64,000 nt of DNA from Deltaproteobacteria bacterium (GTDB taxonomy: Bacteria > Desulfobacterota > BSN033 > UBA1163): NCBI GenBank assembly GCA_016875195.1, contig VGRY01000009.1, positions 22,031 to 86,030 of the forward strand, read 5' to 3'. Shown piece by piece: positions 36,129 through 44,629 of the stretch; the first letter of the stretch is position 1, and each line of letters begins with the position of its first letter. Both the position numbers and the translations under genes were made by a program. Under the pieces are notes generated by a model, which saw nothing but the letters and a program-made list of their open reading frames with translations, ran no database searches and was not told where the DNA came from.

Positions 36129-37355
36129 TTAGAACACCAGGATATTTACGAAGTCAGACCGGACCTCTTTAATATATTTTTCTTCCTTGCCCCCTTCAAA
36201 GAAGAGTGTGAAATTCATCTGCCCTGAATCTGTTATTCCGAGCAGGGGGAGCTTCCCGAGATGGCGGTTTCCTAATTTCATCTCTTGCTTGCCCGCCATC
36301 CATGGATCCTTGGGCAAAAGAAAAACCGGTGAAGGCGCAGGATCAATGTTATTAGAAATAAGTTTCAACCCTTTCCTCTTATCGCCAGATTCAAAGAGAA
36401 GAAACCAGCTCCCTTTTTCAGAAAGAGGTTCTATGGAAATGAGATTTGAGATGGAATAGGGTGAAAGGGATTCTACCCTTTTTTGATCGAGATGGGGTTC
36501 CCTTATGGCATAAAGCGCTTTTCCAGAAGCGGAAAGGTTTCCATCGTTTTCAACGATATAGAAGTTCGTCTGCATCGAGGCCCCAATCTCTCCAACTTTT
36601 CCCAAAATCTCCTGGACGATCGCAAAAGGTCCACGGTCACCTAATTTGGTAAACAGGATATCCCCACAAAATCCTTCCGGGCAACTATATTCTGAGACCT
36701 TTCCCTGCCTTGGGCTATAGAATCGAATCGTCCACTTTATGGTTTCACAGCACCCTGTTCTCTCTGGAGAGACAAACAGGTCGGACCTGGAAGCTGAAAC
36801 ATGGGTTGGAAGGCTGTCATAAGTTGCAACTCTGTTTCCCTGCTCGGTGTAGACTTCCGTGAGATACAGGTTTTCCTTATCCTGATGCAGATAATAGGGA
36901 TAAACCACGAGAACCCATTTTCCGTCTGGAGTTGAAAGAAGATACGGTGGAACCGGGCTTGCCCCCTGAGGAAAAGAAGGCGTATTCAGCAGAATGGTTC
37001 TGCCTGTTTTTTTAAAAATAAGACGGCCATTCTTAATTTCGGCAAGAGAACGGTTATCCTTGTTGATGGGTTTGAGAAAAGGGTAGGGTGGATGGGAACC
37101 TTTTTGATCAAGATAGCTCTTATAGGATTGTGTTTTTATGGGCTGAACCTTCTTTTCTCTCTGGTTTCTCTGGGATATTGGTTGAAGGGACTGAGTCTCC
37201 TTTAAATTCGAACTGGTCCAGAGGAAATCCTTTTCTACTAACTCGAATGCCTCAGCCCTAAGATGCTGAGGAAATAGCATGGTGAAGAAAAAGAAGAGAA
37301 GGAAAAAGGCCATTTGGCTAATTCTCAAAAAATTCTTCTGTTTTTTTCTTCTCAT
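36129..37355 (-). CDS. Exported protein of unknown function (WD/beta-rich)
   Basis: This 408-residue protein begins MRRKKQKNFLRISQ, followed by a hydrophobic signal segment (MAFFLLFFFFTMLFPQHLRA), so it is exported. ATG 37355 overlaps the upstream gene by 38 bp; ATG 37313 is an alternative, and neither has a strong ribosome site. The mature part is beta-rich with segments such as PYLLSTPDGKWVLVVYPYY, EVYTEQGNRVATYDSLPTH and VSPERTGCCETIKWTIRFYS, reminiscent of a propeller-like repeat. A Cys pair (TGCCETIKW) and a second (SCPEGFCGDI) are present. I do not recognise the family. Confidence 0.6.
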   Translation of the reverse strand: MRRKKQKNFLRISQMAFFLLFFFFTMLFPQHLRAEAFELVEKDFLWTSSNLKETQSLQPISQRNQREKKVQPIKTQSYKSYLDQKGSHPPYPFLKPINKDNRSLAEIKNGRLIFKKTGRTILLNTPSFPQGASPVPPYLLSTPDGKWVLVVYPYYLHQDKENLYLTEVYTEQGNRVATYDSLPTHVSASRSDLFVSPERTGCCETIKWTIRFYSPRQGKVSEYSCPEGFCGDILFTKLGDRGPFAIVQEILGKVGEIGASMQTNFYIVENDGNLSASGKALYAIREPHLDQKRVESLSPYSISNLISIEPLSEKGSWFLLFESGDKRKGLKLISNNIDPAPSPVFLLPKDPWMAGKQEMKLGNRHLGKLPLLGITDSGQMNFTLFFEGGKEEKYIKEVRSDFVNILVF

Positions 37356-38274
37356 AGGCTTTGTAAATGGAAGAGGTTTTAATCTTTTCAATGACATCTT
37401 TTTCTTCGTCAGTCAATTTCAGGTCCTTTAAAACTTCGAGATTCTTCTTTAGGTGAGATGGGTTATTCGTTCCCACAACCACAGTGGTTACCTCCTCAAA
37501 GGAGAGGTTCCATTTTAAAGCGATATTGGCCAACCGAGTCCGGTCCGTGAGGCCAACTTCTTCACCCATCTTGAAGAGTTCCCCCTTCATGAAAGCCTCT
37601 CTGGAAATGATGGCAAGCCCTCGCTCTTTTGCCCTTGAAAGAACCGTCCATTTACCTCCATCGTCAGCAAAATTGAAGTTGATATAGACGGTATGAAAAC
37701 ATCCTGCTTCAATCTGCTTAAGGTAAGTATATTCTCCTGAAAAGGTGTCGGCAGAGGCAAAACGGATTAACCCCTCTTTTTTCAACCTGCCGATATTATC
37801 TTTGATCTTATCGAGGTATTCAGGGTCATGGTCCAAAGCTGATTTCATAAAGGCAATATTTAAAAATTCGAGGCAATCTCTTTGAAGTAGTTTCAATCCC
37901 CTCTGAACCTCAGCCTTAAGCAATGCATAATTGGCCATTTTCGCATTATAGGGGTCATAGGTATAGACCATTCCCTCCGGGCGGGTCTGGATATAAATTT
38001 CATAAGGAGGAGGAAATTCCTTCAGATTTCGGCCCAGGGCCTCCTTCTCCGAATCCTGAGTCACATCAAAAAAATTGATTCCATTCTGGTAGGCAAGGCT
38101 TAAAACTTCTGTTCTCCTTCCTCGTCCAAAACCTTCAAAGATGTACCCCGGTCTAACTGCCAATTCGAAATTCTCATTAAACCCCCTCGATTTTCCATCC
38201 GGCAGATATTCATGACCGCCCATGGAGAGGATTGAGATCTTCACTCCTGTATGTCCAATTTCTTTATAGATCAT
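37318..38274 (-). CDS. Aldo/keto reductase-fold protein lacking the catalytic residues
   Basis: This 318-residue member of the aldo/keto reductase superfamily shows the fold by MIYKEIGHTGVKISILSMGG, FFDVTQDSEKEALG, DTFSGEYTYLKQIEAG and the C-terminal VVVGTNNPSHLKKNLEVLKD. Only Asp70 of the catalytic tetrad remains. The Tyr position (about residue 75) is Ser in VTQDSEKE, the Lys is Arg98 (IQTRPE), and the His is Ala141 (LNIAF). It is therefore unlikely to reduce carbonyls by the normal mechanism. It follows the ABC permease genes at 16 bp, so it is co-transcribed and probably has a binding, lyase-like or regulatory role. Confidence 0.82.
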   Translation of the reverse strand: MIYKEIGHTGVKISILSMGGHEYLPDGKSRGFNENFELAVRPGYIFEGFGRGRRTEVLSLAYQNGINFFDVTQDSEKEALGRNLKEFPPPYEIYIQTRPEGMVYTYDPYNAKMANYALLKAEVQRGLKLLQRDCLEFLNIAFMKSALDHDPEYLDKIKDNIGRLKKEGLIRFASADTFSGEYTYLKQIEAGCFHTVYINFNFADDGGKWTVLSRAKERGLAIISREAFMKGELFKMGEEVGLTDRTRLANIALKWNLSFEEVTTVVVGTNNPSHLKKNLEVLKDLKLTDEEKDVIEKIKTSSIYKAYEKKKTEEFFEN

Positions 38275-38289
38275 ATCTTCTCTCTGAAA

Positions 38290-39123
38290 TCATCCTTTGA
38301 CAGCGCTCTCCGTAAACCCTTTGATTAAGAAGTTTTGGAGCAAGAGATATAGCACAGCAGGAACCATGGTCGCAATCATCGTGGCTGCCATGATCGTTGA
38401 CCATTCTGTCCGAAATTCACCGACAAGTTGTGTGATCCCGAGCGTTAGGGTCTGTTTGGCCTTGGCATTGATTAAACAGAGGGCCCAGAGGAGATCGCCC
38501 CATGATAAAAGAAAGGCAAAGATGATGGTTGCCACCAAGCCCGGGAGAATTCCGGGAAGAACCACCATCAGAAAGGTCCTTGTTCTCGACGCTCCATCTA
38601 CCATAGCCGCCTGGTCAATCTCCACGGGGACAGTGTCCATATATCCCTTGAGCATCCAGATGCTGAAAGGCAGGGTGATTGTGATCTGGGAAAGGATCAA
38701 ACCAAGAAGGGTATTATAAAGTCCGACAAGGCTGAGCATTTTAAAATAGGGTCCTACGAGCAGGACGCCTGGAATCATCTGGGATGCCAGGAAGAGGGTC
38801 ATGGTCAGGGTCTTTCCTTTGAACCGGAATCTGGAGAAACCATAAGCGGCAAAGGCCCCTACCAGAGACGAAAAAGTTGCTGTGGTCATAGAGACGATGA
38901 GGCTGTTGATGAAGTAATAGACGAACTTTTCCTGGAACCAGATCTTTGAATAGGCTCCCAGAGTCCAAACTTGTGGGAAAAGCGTGGCAGGGTAACTTGA
39001 CACCTCCCCTTCGGTTTTAAACGAAGAGCTGAGCATCCAGTAGAAGGGTAGGAGATTGAACAGCCCCATGACGACCAGAGCCAGGTAAATAAAGATCCAG
39101 AATGTCTTTTGCCTCTTTAACAT
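38290..39123 (-). CDS. ABC sugar importer permease, MalG type
   Basis: This 277-residue permease has six membrane segments and the EAA loop EIDQAAMVDGASRTRTFLMV followed by LPGILPGL, which docks the ATPase. It resembles the MalG/UgpE subunit of carbohydrate importers (LLPFYWMLSSSFKTE near the N-terminus). The start lies 3 bp after the end of the MalF-type gene, so the two are coupled. No ATP-binding subunit gene is found in this cluster; a shared MsmK/UgpC-like ATPase elsewhere would have to energise it. Confidence 0.92.
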   Translation of the reverse strand: MLKRQKTFWIFIYLALVVMGLFNLLPFYWMLSSSFKTEGEVSSYPATLFPQVWTLGAYSKIWFQEKFVYYFINSLIVSMTTATFSSLVGAFAAYGFSRFRFKGKTLTMTLFLASQMIPGVLLVGPYFKMLSLVGLYNTLLGLILSQITITLPFSIWMLKGYMDTVPVEIDQAAMVDGASRTRTFLMVVLPGILPGLVATIIFAFLLSWGDLLWALCLINAKAKQTLTLGITQLVGEFRTEWSTIMAATMIATMVPAVLYLLLQNFLIKGFTESAVKG

Positions 39124-39125
39124 AA

Positions 39126-39989
39126 TCAGATTTCCCGCCTCATGGTCATCCGAAGATAAGGGATGCTGATGATCAGCATGAACACAGCCAGAACGACGGC
39201 GATGGAGGCTGCATAGGGTGTATTAAAAAATTGGAAATAGTGCTTGTAGGTTAAGAGGGAAAGGACCTGGCTTGAATAGCCTGGGCCTCCTCCTGTCATG
39301 CTGTAAACCATTCCAAAGAGGCGGCACTCCCAGATCGTATCCAGGATGACAGCAATGACCACCATATACTTCAGGTTGGGGAGTGTGATGTAAAAGAAAT
39401 TCTGGATCGTGGATGCTCCGTCGATTGCCCCTGCTTCATATTGTTGACGTGGAATGGCCTGGAGGCCGGCCAGGAGAATGAGCATGACAAAGGGATAACC
39501 TCTCCAGACCTCGGCAAAAATGAAACATAGAAAGGAGAGCAGAGGGGTCCCAAGAAAATCGATCGGCTCTGTTAGAAACTTGCCCCGGATCAGAACCGCA
39601 TTGACAAAGCCTGGCAACGTATCGAAGATAAATTTCCAGATGAGTCCGCCGATGACATCGGGCATGGTCCAGGGAAGGATGGCAATGACCCGGAAGAGGT
39701 GTCTCCGTTTGATCTCCTGGTTGAGCAGAAGGGCTACTCCCATGCCAATCAACAGATGAAAAGAGACGGTCACCGAAACAAAGATCATGGTATTGAGAAG
39801 TGTTCCGAGGAATTCCTTGTCCTTCATTAGATTGACATAACTCGAAACCGTAAAGGAGGGTTTGCTCACCCACATGAGATTAAAACTCTGGAGAATAGCT
39901 GCCAGAGCAGGAAATCCGAGGATGCCTACCAGAAGCAGGAAAGCCGGAAGGATAAAGATATAACCTTTGTATCGGTCGTGAATCTTCAT
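39126..39989 (-). CDS. ABC sugar importer permease, MalF type
   Basis: This 287-residue permease has six hydrophobic segments (GYIFILPAFLLLVGILGFPA first) and the EAA loop YEAGAIDGASTIQNFFYITL with PNLKY. It pairs with the MalG-type permease directly downstream and the receptor directly upstream (stem-loop between). Together with the receptor at 40038-41342 it forms the transport core of a carbohydrate-type ABC importer. Confidence 0.92.
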   Translation of the reverse strand: MKIHDRYKGYIFILPAFLLLVGILGFPALAAILQSFNLMWVSKPSFTVSSYVNLMKDKEFLGTLLNTMIFVSVTVSFHLLIGMGVALLLNQEIKRRHLFRVIAILPWTMPDVIGGLIWKFIFDTLPGFVNAVLIRGKFLTEPIDFLGTPLLSFLCFIFAEVWRGYPFVMLILLAGLQAIPRQQYEAGAIDGASTIQNFFYITLPNLKYMVVIAVILDTIWECRLFGMVYSMTGGGPGYSSQVLSLLTYKHYFQFFNTPYAASIAVVLAVFMLIISIPYLRMTMRREI

Positions 39990-40000
39990 CTGTTTTAAAT

Positions 40001-40031
40001 TTCCCCCTCTCCCGTTAATGGAGAGGGGGAA
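40001..40031 (-). terminator. Stem-loop between receptor and permease genes
   Basis: TTCCCCCTCTCC and GGAGAGGGGGAA form a perfect 12-bp stem with a 7-base loop in the 48-bp gap between the substrate-binding and MalF-type genes. No T-run follows, so partial termination or 3'-end protection that boosts receptor levels is more likely than full termination. Confidence 0.6.
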
Positions 40032-40037
40032 GTCTAA

Positions 40038-41342
40038 TTACTTGCGGGCCAGGATGGCATTGATCTGTTCGTGCGCATCTTTTAAAGCCTGATCAGGTGT
40101 CTTCTGTTTGGCAATGGCTGCCTGCAGATTCACGCGGAATGCCTCGAGGCACTCCGGCCATTGCGGGATCAGAGGCAGGAAATCAGCATATTCGATCTCC
40201 TTTTTAACAACCGATGCATATTTGCTTTGCAGGATGGGGCCATAAGTATCATTTACACTTTTTCTGCATGAAAGCATGTTGTTGTCAACGAACCACTTCT
40301 CCATCTGCTTCTTATCGGTAAGGAACTTGATTAACTTCCAGGCCGCTTCAGGATGTTTGGTATTGGGATTCATGAAGATCGATTTTTGATAAAGGGTAGA
40401 ATGGATCTTTGATTTCGTTCCTTCTTTTTGTGGGATGGGGAACATCTCAAGGACTTCCCATCCACGGAGATCAGGATTAAAGCCACTGACCTCAGTGATC
40501 GACCACATCGTTCCAATCTTCATGGCAGTCCTTTTGAAGGCGAGGTGCCTGCGTGCCTCATTGCAATCAACCTGCGCCACACCGGGGGGCATGACTTTGT
40601 CCTTCAGAATCAGGTCAACCACATAGTTAAAAGCCTCTTTTGCTTCAGGGGTATTCAATGCCGATTGTTTCCAATCTGGAGTTAAGAAGTCACCTCCGAA
40701 GCCTCTTAAGACGACCGAGAACCTGAGATCAAAGCATGCTTTGGCAAGGACAAAAGCAACCCCCCATTGATCCACCGGTCCTCCGGGCTTCGTGGCTTTG
40801 GTCAGCTTTTTGCAAACGTCCCTGAACTCCTTCCAGTTTTTGGGAGTGCTCTTGATTCCTGCTTCTTTAAAAAGCTGGGAATTGTAGACCATGACCATGG
40901 CAACCGTATTCTTAGGAACGCCGAAAACTTTGTTGTCCTCTGTGACAGGCATCAGGGTCCTCGGGTAGAAGTCGGATAGCCACTGCTGGCCTCCTTCCTT
41001 CTCAATAAAAGGCGTTAAGTCTTTCACCCAGCCCTCTTTGATGTACTGCTTCACAGGGTTGACATCGAGGGCGAAAACATCCGGCCCTGAACCTGCCCGA
41101 ATCGCTGTGGTAAACTTAACATCTCTCTGGGCAAGCGCGACTGGCTCTGGCTCGACTTTAATTCCCGGGTTCAATCTTTCAAATTCGGCAATGGCTTCTC
41201 TGAGAGAGCGTCCCCAGATATCCTGGGCAAGTTGCCAGTCTGAATAGGAGATCTTCACCTCCTGAGCCCTTCCCACGGTTCCCATCAGACTGAGACACAA
41301 AACCATGAGGATCAAACATACCCAATAAATTCTCTTAACCAT
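40038..41342 (-). CDS. ABC sugar importer substrate-binding protein (family 1)
   Basis: This 434-residue periplasmic sugar-binding lipoprotein-like or signal-peptide-bearing receptor of the family 1 extracellular solute-binding type starts at ATG 41342, behind AAAGGAGGAC and followed by KRIYWVCLILMVLCLSLMG. Family features are AEFERLNPGIKVEPEPV, AGSGPDVFALDVNPVKQYI, VPKNTVAMVMVYNSQLFKEA and HPEAAWKLIKFLTDKKQMEKW. No lipobox is obvious (cleavage near GRA). It is first of the transporter genes downstream of lacI. Confidence 0.92.
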   Translation of the reverse strand: MVKRIYWVCLILMVLCLSLMGTVGRAQEVKISYSDWQLAQDIWGRSLREAIAEFERLNPGIKVEPEPVALAQRDVKFTTAIRAGSGPDVFALDVNPVKQYIKEGWVKDLTPFIEKEGGQQWLSDFYPRTLMPVTEDNKVFGVPKNTVAMVMVYNSQLFKEAGIKSTPKNWKEFRDVCKKLTKATKPGGPVDQWGVAFVLAKACFDLRFSVVLRGFGGDFLTPDWKQSALNTPEAKEAFNYVVDLILKDKVMPPGVAQVDCNEARRHLAFKRTAMKIGTMWSITEVSGFNPDLRGWEVLEMFPIPQKEGTKSKIHSTLYQKSIFMNPNTKHPEAAWKLIKFLTDKKQMEKWFVDNNMLSCRKSVNDTYGPILQSKYASVVKKEIEYADFLPLIPQWPECLEAFRVNLQAAIAKQKTPDQALKDAHEQINAILARK

Positions 41343-41442
41343 TTTAAGTCCTCCTTTCATTTTATTAAGCAAATTTGTTCCCCTCCATCTCATCTCAAAT
41401 AGAGGGTTCCTTTCCCAAATACATCTTCGATATGAGGAAACC

Positions 41443-42456
41443 TCACCTCCTTTCAGCTGTAATCCCTGCGGTGGAATTTCTGATGATCAGACGTGAAGGG
41501 ATCACCACCTTTTTGGAATTCCTCCTCTTATGGTTGATTTTTTGAAGTAGCATCTCTCCTGCTGTTTTTCCCAAGAGATAGGGTGACTGCTCGATGGTCG
41601 TCAGAGAAGGATTGATCAGAGAATACCATTCCATATCATCAAAGCTGATGAGAGAAAGATCCTCCGGGATCCGGACTCCCAGTTCTGTTAACGCATTAAG
41701 AGCTCCAATGGTCATCTGATTGTTGACCACAAAGAGGGCGGTGAAAAGATGCTTCTCCTGGAATAATTTTTTTGTGAGAGAATATCCGCTCTCTTTTTTA
41801 AAATCGCCCAATTTAATCCAATGCTCTTCGATGGGAATCTGATGGTCTGCCAGCGCCTTTTTATAGCCCTCCAGTCTCTCAGCGCCTGAACTCAGGCCGA
41901 GCGGCCCGGAGATGATTCCTACCCTCCGGTGTCCCAATTGAATAAAATGTTCGATGGCTTGATAAGCGCCTCCTGCATTATCCCCAAATACTCCATCCGA
42001 GGTGACCCCTTTAATTTTTCTGACAATGCTGACTAAAGGAATTTTCTTCAGCTGGGAGGCAAGGGGATGGATTCCATTCTGGAACGCAGAGGAGAGGACA
42101 AGACCATCAATCCGTTTTTCCAATAAGACCTGGATGTACAGAACCTCTTTCTCCACATCTTCGTCCGTATTGCAGAGCATGACATTGTAGCCACTTTTGT
42201 ATGTGACGTCCTCAATCCCTCTGACAATCGCGGTGTAGAAAGGATTGAGGATATCTGAAATGATGATGCCAATGGTATGGGTTTTACGTTTGACAAGGCT
42301 CCGGGCAATGGCATTGGGTTGATAGTTGAGGTCCCGGATGACCTGCAGTACCCTTTCCGTGATCTCCCCGCTGACAAAACGGGTTTTGTTGATCACATGG
42401 GAGACCGTCGCTGTCGAGACTCCAACCTGTTTGGCAACATCCTTGATAGTTGACAT
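41443..42456 (-). CDS. LacI-family transcriptional regulator
   Basis: This is a 337-residue repressor with an N-terminal helix-turn-helix, TIKDVAKQVGVSTATVSHVI, and hinge region NYQPNAIARSLVKRK, followed by the periplasmic-binding-protein-like sensor (IGIIISDILNPFYTAIVRGI, HRRVGIISGPLGLSSG, FDDMEWYSLINPSLTTIEQS). It heads the minus-strand carbohydrate cluster. Near-identical LacI-type operators lie upstream of this gene (42615-42640) and upstream of the TRAP operon (45851-45876), so it probably controls both and itself. The leader between operator and start contains a nested hairpin array. Confidence 0.92.
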   Translation of the reverse strand: MSTIKDVAKQVGVSTATVSHVINKTRFVSGEITERVLQVIRDLNYQPNAIARSLVKRKTHTIGIIISDILNPFYTAIVRGIEDVTYKSGYNVMLCNTDEDVEKEVLYIQVLLEKRIDGLVLSSAFQNGIHPLASQLKKIPLVSIVRKIKGVTSDGVFGDNAGGAYQAIEHFIQLGHRRVGIISGPLGLSSGAERLEGYKKALADHQIPIEEHWIKLGDFKKESGYSLTKKLFQEKHLFTALFVVNNQMTIGALNALTELGVRIPEDLSLISFDDMEWYSLINPSLTTIEQSPYLLGKTAGEMLLQKINHKRRNSKKVVIPSRLIIRNSTAGITAERR

Positions 42457-42471
42457 AAATGGTAGTAAACC

Positions 42472-42602
42472 CCGTTAGAAAGGACTTTCGTCCCTCTAAC
42501 TGAAAGACTCACCCCGTAAGACCTTCGGTCTCTTACGGGGCTCACACCCCGATAGAAGCTGAGCTTCGCACAGGGCTATCAGCGGGGCTTTCTAACGGGT
42601 TA
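42472..42602. repeat. Nested hairpin array in the lacI leader
   Basis: An outer stem (CCCCGTTAGAAAG near 42474 against CTTTCTAACGGG near 42588) encloses CCCCGTAAGACC / GGTCTCTTACGGGG and CCCCGATAGAAGC / GGGCTATCAGCGGGG hairpins, plus a small one (GGACTTTCGTCC). The four stems resemble a cloverleaf. The outer arm is the same sequence as the palindrome at 3799-3834, so this may be a nested insertion of one repeat type within itself. Confidence 0.6.
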
Positions 42603-42614
42603 AATGGTTTCGTT

Positions 42615-42640
42615 GTTAAACGGATACGTAAACGTTTAAC
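42615..42640. promoter_or_regulatory. LacI-type operator upstream of lacI
   Basis: GTTAAACG, ten bases, CGTTTAAC: the ends are perfect inverted repeats and the core contains TACGTAAACGT. The 23-base stretch from AAACGG to TTTAAC is identical to that at 45854-45876, before the TRAP operon. Confidence 0.75.
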
Positions 42641-42774
42641 TCATCACCCCTAAAAATTCAAATCAAATCGGCAATTTCTGACAAGCCTATTGGTGACCCT
42701 CCTGATTTCTGATTTTCATGACAACCTTTTCCAGGTGCTATGATATCTTCTTCCATCTACCATTCCCATGGATC

Positions 42775-44064
42775 CTATTTCCCCATGATGAGATTTGGCA
42801 GCCAGGTGACAAGGGGAGGAAAGACTGTGATCAAGAACAATACAACAAGCAGAGGTATGATGAATGGCGTCGTAGCCCGGACGACCCGCTCGAATGACAA
42901 GCCGGAGACCCCAACCATGACAAAAAGGACCATGCCAAAGGGCGGGGTTAGGAGGCCGATCATCAGGTTGAGGACCATGACCAGGCCGAAATGGAGTGGG
43001 TCGACACCCAGCTTGACAACGACCGGCATGAGCATAGGGGTGATGATCAGAATCGCCACCACGGTTTCCATAAAACATCCTACCACCAGCAGAAAGATGT
43101 TGATGATCAGGAGCAGGATGAGAGGATCGGCGGTCAATCCGCTGATGCCGGCAGTAACTTTGTGGGTCAGGCCGGTGCGCAGGAGCAACCAGCCGAAGAA
43201 GTTCGCTGCGCAGACAATAATGCCGATGGCAGCTGTTTCCTTGGCTGTAGAAATTAGAATATCGCTCAAGTCCTTCATGCTTATCTCCCGAAAAATCGCC
43301 ACTCCCAGAACCAGGGCATAGGCCACAGCCACGGCGGCTGACTCGGTGGGAGTAAACTGACCGGACCAGATACCGCCAAGCAGAATCACGGGGGTGAGCA
43401 TGGGCAGAAAAGCATTGAAGAACGCCTTGATGATTTTCAGAAAACCTGGAAAGGGAGTGCGGGGATAATTCTTTTTCCTTGCGTAGATGGCCACCATGGT
43501 CATTAAAGCAATGGCCATCACCAGGCCTGGGATCACCCCACCCAGGAAGAGCCGACCTACGGAGACCTCGGCCACCAGCCCGAAGATGACCATGGGGATG
43601 CTGGGGGGGAAGATGGGGCCAATGGTCGAGGAGCCAGCAGTGATGGCGACGCAGAAGTCGTCGTCATAGCCTTCATCTCTCATGGCCTTGAGTTCCACCT
43701 GGCCGAGCCCAGCTGCATCAGCCACCGCTGCGCCGGACATGCCTGAGAATATCAGGCTGGCTACTGTGTTAGCGTGGCCCAGCCCTCCGGGAAGAAAGCC
43801 AACCAGCAGACGGGCAAAATTGAAGAGCCGAGTGGTGATGCCAGCTGTATTCATCAGCTTGGCGGCAAGTATGAAGAGCGGGATGGCCAGTAGCAGAAAG
43901 TTGTTGACTCCGAATTGCATGCGTTGGGCTAACATAGGGATATTCACACGGCTTCCCAGTTCATTGAAGTAGGCCAGCAGGCCGGCTATGCCCAATGAGT
44001 ATCCAACGGGTATGCCCAGCAAGAAGAGGATGATCATTCCGGTAGTGACGATGAAGGTGGTCAT
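42775..44064 (-). CDS. dctM: TRAP transporter large permease, DctM family
   Basis: This 429-residue channel subunit has about twelve hydrophobic segments. Diagnostic stretches are LFLLGIPVGYSLGIAGLLAY, SLIFSGMSGAAVADAAGLG, STIGPIFPPSIPMVIFG and LLTPPFGMVLFVMVGVSG. It is the last gene of the minus-strand dctPQM operon (15 bp after dctQ). At its 3' side the lacI operator region begins about 130 bp further on. The amino-acid identity to the other dctM at 2508 is limited by eye, so these are separate importers for different ligands. Confidence 0.93.
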   Translation of the reverse strand: MTTFIVTTGMIILFLLGIPVGYSLGIAGLLAYFNELGSRVNIPMLAQRMQFGVNNFLLLAIPLFILAAKLMNTAGITTRLFNFARLLVGFLPGGLGHANTVASLIFSGMSGAAVADAAGLGQVELKAMRDEGYDDDFCVAITAGSSTIGPIFPPSIPMVIFGLVAEVSVGRLFLGGVIPGLVMAIALMTMVAIYARKKNYPRTPFPGFLKIIKAFFNAFLPMLTPVILLGGIWSGQFTPTESAAVAVAYALVLGVAIFREISMKDLSDILISTAKETAAIGIIVCAANFFGWLLLRTGLTHKVTAGISGLTADPLILLLIINIFLLVVGCFMETVVAILIITPMLMPVVVKLGVDPLHFGLVMVLNLMIGLLTPPFGMVLFVMVGVSGLSFERVVRATTPFIIPLLVVLFLITVFPPLVTWLPNLIMGK

Positions 44065-44079
44065 GAGGTTAAACCCCGG

Positions 44080-44550
44080 TCAACTTGCCCGGCGGACGCC
44101 GAAGCGGCCGGGGAAGAGGTTTCGAGCCATGTTGAGTAAGAGATAACAAAGTGTCATCACGCCACTGACGACCAGCCCCAGGTAGAGGTAGGCCAGACGG
44201 AACCAGGTCATACTCGGGGCGTAGAAATTCCAATTATTGAGGACATTGAGCCAGGAACTCCAGACGAAGATCACTCCGAAGGCAACCAGGACAATATGAA
44301 TAAACAGCCTGTGCCATCGTGCCATTGAGGCTGGCAGACGATTGGAAAGCAGGGCAATGGTAATGTGTCCCTCGCTTTCGATCAGAGATGCCGAGCCTAA
44401 GAAGACGATATAGACAAAGAGGATTTTGGCAAGTTCCTCAGTCCACATGGCGCTGGTGAATAGAACATTTCTTGCCAGGACCTGATAGAACGTGGTCAGA
44501 AACATCAGGCCAAGGAAGGCCCCGTTGAAGCGATCGATCCATTTTTTCAT
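44080..44550 (-). CDS. dctQ: TRAP transporter small permease, DctQ family
   Basis: This 156-residue, four-helix subunit is typical of DctQ: TSAMWTEELAKILFVYIVFL, then SASLIESEGHITIALL, matching the WxEExxRxxxxxxxxxGAxxxxxxxxHI-like pattern. ATG 44550 lies behind CTGGAGAAAAGAGCT. A longer frame to 44739 would overlap the receptor gene's 3' end and is rejected. A stem-loop in the gap to dctP (44567-44606) separates receptor and permease expression. Confidence 0.9.
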   Translation of the reverse strand: MKKWIDRFNGAFLGLMFLTTFYQVLARNVLFTSAMWTEELAKILFVYIVFLGSASLIESEGHITIALLSNRLPASMARWHRLFIHIVLVAFGVIFVWSSWLNVLNNWNFYAPSMTWFRLAYLYLGLVVSGVMTLCYLLLNMARNLFPGRFGVRRAS

Positions 44551-44566
44551 AGCTCTTTTCTCCAGA

Positions 44567-44606
44567 ACCAGCCCTGCCCAGTACAACAACTGTGGACAGG
44601 GCTGGT
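44567..44606 (-). terminator. Stem-loop between dctP and dctQ
   Basis: ACCAGCCCTG (44567-44576) and CAGGGCTGGT (44597-44606) are perfect inverted 10-mers around a 20-base loop. With the analogous hairpins at 1737 and 40001, this makes three importer operons with a stem-loop directly after the receptor gene. Confidence 0.65.
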
Positions 44607-44629
44607 CGTTTGCAAGTATTGAAATATCA

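Noticed and set aside
14998..43078. CRISPR-like spacing of short repeats
   Set aside because: No regularly spaced identical repeats with unique spacers were found; the repeats are dispersed single palindromes.
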